Program-made: the position numbers and the translations under genes
Assembly (NCBI GenBank): GCA_018897395.1
Contig: JAHIKV010000350.1
Span: forward strand, 1 to 6,188
DNA length: 6,188 bases
From: Planctomycetota bacterium
Lineage (GTDB): Bacteria > Planctomycetota > Planctomycetia > Pirellulales > Thermoguttaceae
Direction of reading: 5' to 3'
In this document: piece by piece, positions 1 to 5,795 of the stretch
Numbering within the stretch: the stretch's first letter is position 1
How the letters are laid out: every line of letters starts with the position of its first letter
The notes under the pieces: generated by a model
The model's input: the letters and a program-made list of their open reading frames with translations, nothing else
Told to the model about the DNA's origin: nothing
The model's database searches: none

Positions 1-1
1 C

Positions 2-2578
2 GATCAGTTTTCGGACTGGGTCTATAATGAAGAAGAGGTTCTTGAATATCGCCGGCCTCGCACCGGAAAAATCTTTAAGGGAATCATCGGAGTTGAGACG
101 AAATTGGGCGGGGGGAAAGGCGCGGTGTCTGACTATGCCGGAATTGCCGTTGAAAAAGGTTTGGATTTTATTGTATTTGTGGACGACATTGTCAAATTGA
201 CGTCGGAGAAGTTCGGGACCCTCAAGGCGGAATGCGCAAAACACAGCGCCACCAACCTTCAATTATTCGCCGGTTATAAAATGGCTGCCAATACCGGCAA
301 CCGTCTCTTTGTTTTCGGCCTGAATCCGCCCTGGCCATCGGAGGTTCTGCTGATCGGCCCCAATAAAATTTTCAATCTCCAGTATCAGGACGAAACGGGA
401 AAATTTGACCCGGATAAAAACCCCGCCCTTAACTGGTGCAACATGGCCACACACTATTCCCAGAAATCAACCCTTGGTTATTATGATTTTTCCCATTCCA
501 CCACGGAACTGGGACAGGGCCTGGCCATGCACGACTTGAGGGTTTACAGCGTGGCGGCGCTTAGGACCTATGAAAAGGGGAAACTGATAGATGATGCTTT
601 AGATGACTATCTGACCACCGTCCAATCAACTGCTGTCCCCACTCCGGTAACCATGATCATTGTTCGTTCACCGGATGAACTCATTTCAGCCCTTGATGCC
701 AAACTGCCTTTGACGTATGCCCAGGCGCGATCACTGCCCTTGGTTTTTAAGGATGCGTTACGTTGGAATTGTTCGTACGAGGGGTTGAATGTATTTCCAT
801 CTGACGGTCCCATCATTCATGCCTGGCCCAAATGCATGCGGACCATGACTTTTGGCGCTGAGCCTTTTGTGACCGGCCGGTCGTTGAATATTGCCCCCCT
901 TCATGTCACAGCCGAAGCCGGGCTTAAGGAAATTAAAATTTATGATGGGCGTGATTTGTTCAGACGGTTCCTTTTCAAAGGTGAAAAGGAATTCAATACA
1001 AATCTTCTTCTGTCCGGCGTCGTTCAACGAGGTCTTGTCCTGATTGCCGAGGATATGAACGGCGGCCAAGCCGTCAGTTTCGCGCAACGTTCTTATAAAG
1101 AGGGAGCCATGTGCCCTATTTTTTGCGCAGACCATTGCAATGACTGCGCATGGATGCTCCTGGCTCATGGCCCGTTCAAACATAAGTTGTTCCGTGTTCC
1201 GGGCGTGCCCGATGCGGGTAGCACATGGGACGGGGGACCGGGGGCATCGAAATCCATTCTTAGCGGAGAGTTCACCCGGCCAACCATCTGGAGCGATCAG
1301 GGAATCCAGAACGGGGCGCGGGATAACCAGACCCCTTACCTGGAATTCTCCGATGAAGGCGCGGTTCGTTGCCGCAGTGTGTATACCGAAACATTTCCAA
1401 AAAATATCAGGGGAAATCCCTGGCATGCATTCGGTCCGCTCATTCCCACCACTTTATTTGATTCCTGGGCCGCCTATGTTGAATATGATCAATATCTGAT
1501 TGGTGTCGAACCCAATGCCTATGGAGCTCCGGGTGTATTTGAAGGCCCTGTGGCCAGTCTGTTCACCGAAGAAATCAAATACAAGAAAGACATGATTCTC
1601 CAGAGCATGCGCCTGTTTAATGGCGGCTGGCGTGTCAAAACCTTGCCTTACAGTGTTAGTTTGGTATTTGGGAAAGGATCACAAATTGAAGACGTCCTTG
1701 ATGCGAGCAATCTGCCCGATAAGCCCAGGCTAAAGGAACTTCCAATGGGTTCATGGTTCGGCCTTTTCAGCAGTTGCTCCGCTAATTCCCAGCTTTTTAT
1801 TAACCGCGGCAGTCCCCTTACCGTGGAACTCAATCCTGTAGGCCGTTTCGGCTGGCTCACACTCTTGGCCAACCTTAAAGACCAGCCTGTCAAAGCAGGC
1901 GAAACCTGGCACTTTGAGATATTTTCGATTTCCTGGCCATTAAATTTGAAGCCGGAATCGGGACAGGAGCTTGTACAGGTCATCAATTATCTGGATCAAC
2001 CATCTGGATTAAAGCTGATCCGTGGGAAACGGGTTCAGGGCAGCGGCGGTCTGTTTGAATTAATGCCGGATAACCATGCCATTGAACTGGAGGTTCCCAA
2101 ACCGGCGAGTCAGTTGAATTCGGTTCTGCCTCTGCGCATTTCCCCCTTGAACAAGCGTTGGACGGTGGGTCTTTATCAGATTGAGGGCTATCGTACTCAT
2201 TATTATTCTAAAAGTGATAGTGGCTGGCGTGAGCTGGGGTTGGATTTTGAAGGCCGGGCTTATGTCCCGCTCTACCCCGCCAAATCAAACAACACCCGCG
2301 TTATGATCGGGCATCCTGTCGTGGCGGATGACGCGGGCAAAGATTTCTTTATTCAAGTAACGAAGGTGTCGGACGGGGATGAAAAGGTTGCGCCGATGTG
2401 GCATGTCTCGGTTAATAATCCCGGTGATCAGCCGGTCAAGTGCACACTGCGCCGGGCCATGGACCTGCCCGGGCTTGATTTTAATGAACAGCAGATTACC
2501 CTGCAGCCCGGCGAATATAAGGTGCTTGTTGAATCAAAACCGCCTGTCAAAGAAGTCTTGCAAAGTCAAGCCAAGTAA
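2..2578 (+). CDS. Large protein with degenerate PHP-like N-terminal domain, 5'-partial
   Basis: The frame is open from base 2, so the gene begins upstream; 858 codons precede the TAA. I number residues from base 2. Residues about 26-106 follow the layout of a PHP (polymerase and histidinol phosphatase) domain: a beta strand at 27-33, the segment EKGLDFIVFVDD at 51-62, E77-C78, and a GNRLFVFG strand at 99-106. The usual metal ligands are absent: the HxH positions read G30 and E32, the TDH histidine reads D62, the glutamate after the central Gly reads K93, and a later His reads N100. Residues about 297-362 resemble the beta region that follows PHP domains in large PVC-type proteins (GLKEIKIYDGRDLFRRF). 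C371, C375, C379 and C382 form a cysteine cluster. The rest is beta-rich and unrecognised, ending in a beta-sandwich-like stretch (WHVSVNNPGDQP, 800-811). I see no transmembrane segment. The cell location cannot be judged without the N-terminus. PHP-like is a fold call; the function is unknown. Confidence 0.85.
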   Translation, partial: DQFSDWVYNEEEVLEYRRPRTGKIFKGIIGVETKLGGGKGAVSDYAGIAVEKGLDFIVFVDDIVKLTSEKFGTLKAECAKHSATNLQLFAGYKMAANTGNRLFVFGLNPPWPSEVLLIGPNKIFNLQYQDETGKFDPDKNPALNWCNMATHYSQKSTLGYYDFSHSTTELGQGLAMHDLRVYSVAALRTYEKGKLIDDALDDYLTTVQSTAVPTPVTMIIVRSPDELISALDAKLPLTYAQARSLPLVFKDALRWNCSYEGLNVFPSDGPIIHAWPKCMRTMTFGAEPFVTGRSLNIAPLHVTAEAGLKEIKIYDGRDLFRRFLFKGEKEFNTNLLLSGVVQRGLVLIAEDMNGGQAVSFAQRSYKEGAMCPIFCADHCNDCAWMLLAHGPFKHKLFRVPGVPDAGSTWDGGPGASKSILSGEFTRPTIWSDQGIQNGARDNQTPYLEFSDEGAVRCRSVYTETFPKNIRGNPWHAFGPLIPTTLFDSWAAYVEYDQYLIGVEPNAYGAPGVFEGPVASLFTEEIKYKKDMILQSMRLFNGGWRVKTLPYSVSLVFGKGSQIEDVLDASNLPDKPRLKELPMGSWFGLFSSCSANSQLFINRGSPLTVELNPVGRFGWLTLLANLKDQPVKAGETWHFEIFSISWPLNLKPESGQELVQVINYLDQPSGLKLIRGKRVQGSGGLFELMPDNHAIELEVPKPASQLNSVLPLRISPLNKRWTVGLYQIEGYRTHYYSKSDSGWRELGLDFEGRAYVPLYPAKSNNTRVMIGHPVVADDAGKDFFIQVTKVSDGDEKVAPMWHVSVNNPGDQPVKCTLRRAMDLPGLDFNEQQITLQPGEYKVLVESKPPVKEVLQSQAK

Positions 2579-2590
2579 GGTGTAAAATGC

Positions 2591-2668
2591 GGCGAGCGAG
2601 AAAATTGCCTGTGGCTCGCCATCCCGCGCGGCGCGGGACAAACGCGCTTGCCACGCTTTTAGCGTGGC
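2591..2668. repeat. Cluster of three perfect inverted repeats after the PHP-like gene
   Basis: Three palindromic units lie back to back, 12 bases after the stop codon. GGCGAGC (2591-2597) pairs with GCTCGCC (2614-2620). TCCCGCGC (2622-2629) pairs with GCGCGGGA (2631-2638) around one base. GCCACGCT (2650-2657) pairs with AGCGTGGC (2661-2668) around TTT. None is followed by a run of T, so they do not look like ordinary intrinsic terminators. The density of near-perfect palindromes is typical of dispersed REP-like elements. A role in protecting the 3' end of the mRNA is possible but unproven. Confidence 0.75.
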
Positions 2669-2702
2669 CATGCGTGGTATAAGAAAAGGGTGAAAAAAGG
2701 CG

Positions 2703-2734
2703 TTGACATACTGAATGGGAGAGCATCATATGAT
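2703..2734 (+). promoter_or_regulatory. Candidate promoter with palindromic -10 region
   Basis: A perfect TTGACA at 2703-2708 is followed by TATGAT at 2729-2734, a five-of-six match to the -10 consensus. The spacing is 20 bases, longer than the preferred 17, which weakens the call. The -10 lies inside a perfect 10-bp palindrome, ATCATATGAT (2725-2734), which could be an operator. If used, it would give the 2986 gene a leader of roughly 245 bases. Confidence 0.3.
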
Positions 2735-2775
2735 CGCGTTATGAAATTGACGGAAATGGATTAGAAGACGGTGCA

Positions 2776-2820
2776 TCCAGTGAAAAACTTGTCCCGCGTT
2801 TGGCGGGATCCGGCACTGGA
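2776..2820 (+). other. Nested stem-loop in the leader of the six-hairpin gene
   Basis: An outer stem pairs TCCAGTG (2776-2782) with CACTGGA (2814-2820). Within it, TCCCGC (2792-2797) pairs with GCGGGA (2803-2808) around a five-base loop. Two perfect, properly nested stems in 45 bases suggest a real folded element. It could be leader RNA structure or a repeat unit, as the TCCCGCG core also occurs at 2622-2628. It matches no riboswitch class I recognise. Confidence 0.5.
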
Positions 2821-2838
2821 CCAGCGGATAATGAACTC

Positions 2839-2899
2839 AACTCGCCTCGGCGAAGCGCTATGGCGTAGCCTGGGCCGGATAAACTCGCCTAAGGCGAGT
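2839..2899 (+). repeat. REP-like module with a duplicated 9-mer and its complement
   Basis: AACTCGCCT occurs at 2839-2847 and again at 2882-2890, and AGGCGAGT follows at 2892-2899. The last block is the complement of ACTCGCCT in either copy. The nearer copy leaves only a one-base gap, so as RNA the far copy (2840-2847 with 2892-2899) makes the more plausible hairpin. The bases between include TCGCC-TC-GGCGA and the small inverted repeat GCTA/TAGC. The GC-rich palindromic texture fits a dispersed intergenic repeat. Confidence 0.6.
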
Positions 2900-2908
2900 A
2901 AAACCAAG

Positions 2909-2928
2909 GTGACATGAAATCCTGTCAC
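2909..2928 (+). other. Small stem-loop, GTGACA/TGTCAC
   Basis: GTGACA (2909-2914) pairs with TGTCAC (2923-2928) around an eight-base loop. It is 57 bases upstream of the ATG at 2986. It could be the last hairpin of a folded leader or a DNA operator half-site pair. No T tract follows, so it is not a terminator. Confidence 0.4.
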
Positions 2929-2944
2929 GGATTCAGGAACAGGT

Positions 2945-2974
2945 TTGGTTGCGGCAATCGCGCCGCGTTATAAT
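2945..2974 (+). promoter_or_regulatory. Candidate promoter close to the 2986 start
   Basis: A consensus TATAAT stands at 2969-2974, with a weak TTGGTT at 2945-2950, 18 bases upstream. Transcription from here would begin around 2981, only a few bases before the ATG, giving a nearly leaderless mRNA and cutting off most of the Shine-Dalgarno sequence. That conflict makes this promoter an alternative to the one at 2703, not the preferred choice. Confidence 0.3.
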
Positions 2975-2980
2975 GAGGGG
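2975..2980 (+). promoter_or_regulatory. Ribosome binding site for the six-hairpin gene
   Basis: GAGGGG lies five bases before the ATG at 2986. An in-frame TGA at 2974-2976 closes the frame just upstream, so this ATG is the earliest possible ATG. The site and the stop together fix the start. Confidence 0.7.
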
Positions 2981-2985
2981 GACAG

Positions 2986-5436
2986 ATGCATCGTCCGAGG
3001 AACGTTCAGGCCGGCGGGTTCTACCTGGAGCACGGGTTGCCCGACGAGTACTATGCATTCACCGATGGGCAATTGTCTTGTACGGTGGAGCGCCACGGCG
3101 GGATCAACACGCTCCGCTGCCTGGACGTCCTGGAAAAGGACGGAAAGCTGTATCCGGACCGCGGCGCTACCCCGGTCATTTTCAGCAAGGAAGGCGGAAT
3201 CTGCGGGAAAAGACCGTTGTACGGCCCGGCCGTACAGTTCATTTCCACCAACACTTTTTCTGACGGGGCATCGGGCAGAAATCTCTTCCATGTTCCGGAT
3301 CGTCTTCAGCTCTATCCGTTCGGTTTCACCAGCGAGTCGCTGCGGTTCGGACACCGGACAACCTACGATCTGGCGATCATCGGGCGGGACGTTCTTTTCG
3401 CCTTTATGAACCGGTTCCCGACCCGCGCGAACCTCGTCGTCAACATCGGCAAAAGCCATATTTTCCAGGGCGACGCCTATACGTTGAAACATCAGCTGGC
3501 GGAAGGCGGCGACAATCTGGATAATCCCCCGTTTAAGGAAAACCGCACATGGAAACAAAAATGGGGGTTTATCGGCTTCGATCCGAAATGCAACGGCTTC
3601 GTCCTGGAAGGCGCCATGAAGTTCGCTTACGGAACCAAGCCGGTGGTTGTCCTCTTCACCGCCGACTGTCCGCTGGCGTTCTCCGAAAACGAGTCGCGTT
3701 ATTTCCTGGAGGCAAAATGGACGGAGCGACGGAAGATCCACCTGTGCCTGACTATGGCCGAAACACGGCAGGGGGCGGTTTCCCAGGCACGGAAGGTATT
3801 CGGCGGCTTTGAAAATATATTATCGCGCAAAATCAAAGAGAGTATTTCTTATTCCAAGAAAAGCACAACTTTGGACGCGGAAGATTACCCGGACATCCAA
3901 AAATTCAGCAAGACCGCGCCGTCTTTCCTGAAGGCCATGACGCTGGCTGAGACCCCGCGTGAAATCTGCATCCGGGCGGCGACTCATAAATACGGATTTT
4001 TCAATCTCTGGGACCAGGTCTGGCCGGCGAAGGCCTTCATGCTTATGGGCGACTGGGAGACGGCCAAGAAGCTTATCCGTTATCCCTTGTCGCTTCTGAC
4101 GGCGAAGGAGAAAAAGCACGAAATCATCTATCTTGCCTTGTTTGAAATTCTGATTGCCGAGGACATTATCGCCATATCCGGCGACCGGCAGTTTGAAAAG
4201 GAAATTTACGGCGAGCTTAAGCGCCTGTTCCTGGCTTATCTGGGGCGCGCGGACCTGAAAAACGGTTTCCTAAGCGCCGGCGGCGCCTGCGGCGTTGACG
4301 ATCCCAAAGAGATCGGCATTGAGGGCGAAGTCTGGCCGTGTTGTCTCAATTCATTCTGGTACGACGCCTGCCGGGCGATGGAAAATCTGGCGCTGAGAAG
4401 AGGGGATGCGGAAACCGCCGGCCGGGCGGAAAAACAATGGAAATTGATCCAAAAGAATTATCTGGATGTTTTTTATAATCCCCGGAACGGCTATTTATAC
4501 TCGTCCGTTAACGCCGATTCCGGCAAGGGAATTCTAATCTATCAGCATACGGCCGCCCTCGGCATGGATTTCGCCTATGGCGAGAGCCTGCTCCATCCGC
4601 GGCTTAAGGAAATAGGGGGATTTCAGGCGTATCAACTATACCATCCGGCCGGCCGCAGCGGTGTGGCGTACTGGGATACGGCCCACGAGATGTGGAAAAA
4701 CTGCATCATGTTCCAGCACCTTGCGCACGAGATGCGGACGGCAAGGGCGGCCGGCCTTGGCGATGAGATCGCCCGGATGATGAAAGTCTATCTGGGTCAT
4801 TTCCACAGAAACAAGGTCGCCATTGAAACGCATAATCTGGTGGGCGCGGAAGGCGATATCACCCAGCGGAGCAACTGGCAGGCATTCGGAACGCGCGCGC
4901 TATATTCCGGAATCGTCGAGAGCCTGATCGGCATCCAATGCGACCTTGGCGGGTTCGGCTACGTTCTTTGCGATGGTTCCGGTGAAATGGCAATCTCCAA
5001 TTTCAAATTCCGTAAGGGGCATTGGAACATTCAGATCAATGGTGACGGCCAGTATGTGTCTAAATTCGCCGTGGATGGACGGACGCTGCGTGGGACGATG
5101 AAGGTTCCGGCGGAGTACTTGGGCGATGGACGTTCACACACTCTGCAGATCACCCGGAGCCGGATCCCGTTCAAAAGGCCGACGCTCCTCGCCGCGCCCG
5201 GCGCTGCGATCCGCGGCGTGACCGCGGAGCCCGGGAGTCTCGCGTTTGGCGTGAGCATTGCCGCACACCCCAGCGTCAAGTTCTTTTCTCCGTTGAAACC
5301 TCGGATCGACATCAACGGACGAACCGTGGAGTGTTATTGGAACCCCGAGGCCTGCGTCGGCTGGTTCGATGCCCTCATGGAGCCGGGCATGCGTGTTCAG
5401 ATAACAAGCAAGGTGATTAAAAAATTACGGAAATGA
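2986..5436 (+). CDS. Six-hairpin (alpha/alpha)6 glycosidase-like protein
   Basis: A complete 816-residue protein with no signal peptide or membrane segment, so probably cytoplasmic. Residues 1 to about 290 look like a beta-sandwich. Residues about 320-650 look like a six-hairpin glycosidase barrel: NLWDQVWPAKAF (340-351), MGDWETAKKL from 354, GVDD (436-439), EVWPCCLNSFWYDAC (448-462), YWDTAHEMW (562-570) and RALYSGIVESLIGI (637-650). A beta-rich C-terminal domain follows from about 651. The block at 448-462 resembles the PVEINALWYNAL motif of glycogen-debranching-type and related clan members, and the tail resembles the end of GH94- or GH78-type proteins. By analogy D438 or D439 is the best candidate for the general acid; E614, E622 and D624 are possible partners. 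C453 occupies the motif position that is Glu in debranching-type enzymes. Fold fairly sure; substrate, GH family and even catalytic activity are not. The likely role is cleavage of an imported oligosaccharide or glycoconjugate. Confidence 0.85.
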   Translation: MHRPRNVQAGGFYLEHGLPDEYYAFTDGQLSCTVERHGGINTLRCLDVLEKDGKLYPDRGATPVIFSKEGGICGKRPLYGPAVQFISTNTFSDGASGRNLFHVPDRLQLYPFGFTSESLRFGHRTTYDLAIIGRDVLFAFMNRFPTRANLVVNIGKSHIFQGDAYTLKHQLAEGGDNLDNPPFKENRTWKQKWGFIGFDPKCNGFVLEGAMKFAYGTKPVVVLFTADCPLAFSENESRYFLEAKWTERRKIHLCLTMAETRQGAVSQARKVFGGFENILSRKIKESISYSKKSTTLDAEDYPDIQKFSKTAPSFLKAMTLAETPREICIRAATHKYGFFNLWDQVWPAKAFMLMGDWETAKKLIRYPLSLLTAKEKKHEIIYLALFEILIAEDIIAISGDRQFEKEIYGELKRLFLAYLGRADLKNGFLSAGGACGVDDPKEIGIEGEVWPCCLNSFWYDACRAMENLALRRGDAETAGRAEKQWKLIQKNYLDVFYNPRNGYLYSSVNADSGKGILIYQHTAALGMDFAYGESLLHPRLKEIGGFQAYQLYHPAGRSGVAYWDTAHEMWKNCIMFQHLAHEMRTARAAGLGDEIARMMKVYLGHFHRNKVAIETHNLVGAEGDITQRSNWQAFGTRALYSGIVESLIGIQCDLGGFGYVLCDGSGEMAISNFKFRKGHWNIQINGDGQYVSKFAVDGRTLRGTMKVPAEYLGDGRSHTLQITRSRIPFKRPTLLAAPGAAIRGVTAEPGSLAFGVSIAAHPSVKFFSPLKPRIDINGRTVECYWNPEACVGWFDALMEPGMRVQITSKVIKKLRK

Positions 5437-5514
5437 AATAAAGAGCTGAAAGAATTCCGTAACCTGACGGCTCAATAGCGGACTCCAAGATTTTGGGATA
5501 AAACTTGATTTAAA

Positions 5515-5544
5515 TTGACCGTTTGTTACATTTTTCAATATAAA
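5515..5544 (+). promoter_or_regulatory. Candidate sigma70-like promoter for the secreted-protein gene
   Basis: TTGACC at 5515-5520 and TATAAA at 5539-5544 are 18 bases apart, within an AT-rich stretch (about 5490-5567) that stands out from its surroundings. Transcription would start near 5551 and give a leader of about 180 bases containing the whole inverted-repeat element at 5568-5698. Between the stop at 5436 and this point I see only weak pairing (CCGT/ACGG at 5457-5470 inside GAGC/GCTC) and no convincing terminator for the preceding gene. Confidence 0.4.
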
Positions 5545-5567
5545 TGAAGGGGTTTTGCAATTAATTC

Positions 5568-5698
5568 GTAACCCCTCAGCCATCTGAAAAGATTGTGCTG
5601 TCATTCCCGCGAAAGCGGGAATCCAGCATCAGCATTGAACATTTCTGGATTCCCGATCAGGTCGGGAATGACATCAGCACCTATAACTGAGGGGTTAC
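5568..5698. repeat. MITE/REP-like element with 12-bp terminal inverted repeats
   Basis: GTAACCCCTCAG (5568-5579) and CTGAGGGGTTAC (5687-5698) are perfect 12-bp terminal inverted repeats. Inside, GTGCTG plus TCATTCCCG (5595-5609) pairs with CGGGAATGA and CAGCAC (5663-5680, three-base bulge), and CGGGAATCCAG (5616-5626) pairs with CTGGATTCCCG (5645-5655). Each arm can also fold alone: TTCCCGC-GAAA-GCGGGAA (5604-5621) and ATTCCCGA/TCGGGAAT (5649-5669). The TCATTCCCG...CGGGAATCCAG core resembles short repeats scattered through many bacterial genomes. ATTAA flanks both sides (5560-5564 and 5699-5703), a possible target duplication, although three bases separate the left copy from the repeat. No transposase is encoded, so any movement would depend on an enzyme elsewhere. 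Confidence 0.75.
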
Positions 5699-5716
5699 AT
5701 TAACTCATCTTTCATC

Positions 5717-5722
5717 AGGAGG
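5717..5722 (+). promoter_or_regulatory. Strong ribosome binding site, AGGAGG
   Basis: A full-consensus AGGAGG sits seven bases before the ATG at 5730. A GTG in the same frame at 5727 is closer than ideal, and the ATG gives the better signal-peptide start. The site supports a real gene here although its stop codon is outside the window. Confidence 0.85.
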
Positions 5723-5729
5723 GTTCGTG

Positions 5730-5795
5730 ATGAAAATCAGCAGGTCGGCAGGGATTCTGGCCGTATTGCTCGTCGTCGCCACCCTGGCGCAGGCC
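5730..5795 (+). other. Signal peptide of the secreted beta-repeat protein
   Basis: Twenty-two residues: a short basic start (K2, R5), a Leu/Val/Ala core, and A20-Q21-A22 matching the -3/-1 rule for signal peptidase I. There is no Cys at +1, so it is not a lipoprotein. Confidence 0.85.

Noticed and set aside
104..106. TTG as the start codon of the first gene
   Set aside because: The frame is open back to base 2, and the upstream codons (including the strand KGIIGVET) belong to the PHP-like domain. The TTG is an internal Leu codon and the real start is outside the window.
1124..1147. Radical SAM iron-sulfur motif
   Set aside because: CX3CX2C spacing is present at C375, C379 and C382, but the surrounding protein is beta-rich and has no radical SAM barrel features.
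758..1426. 222-codon open frame on the minus strand
   Set aside because: It lies wholly inside the first gene, which has domain-like sequence; its own translation shows no recognisable family or motif.
2591..2690. Intrinsic terminator for the first gene
   Set aside because: The stems are strong but none is followed by a T tract on either strand.
2741..2764. Seven-codon reading frame, possible leader peptide
   Set aside because: It has no good ribosome binding site and no run of a regulatory amino acid; too short to support.
2771..2850. Cobalamin-type riboswitch
   Set aside because: GTGAAAAACTT, TCCGG and CACTGG recall parts of such an RNA, but the conserved core order and the B12 box are missing.
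2579..2985. CRISPR array
   Set aside because: The repeats are palindromes of differing sequence and irregular spacing, with no constant repeat-spacer period and no cas gene in view.
2968..3741. 257-codon open frame on the minus strand
   Set aside because: It is opposite the start of the six-hairpin gene, covers that gene's ribosome binding site, and shows no domain. It is a by-product of GC-rich coding sequence.
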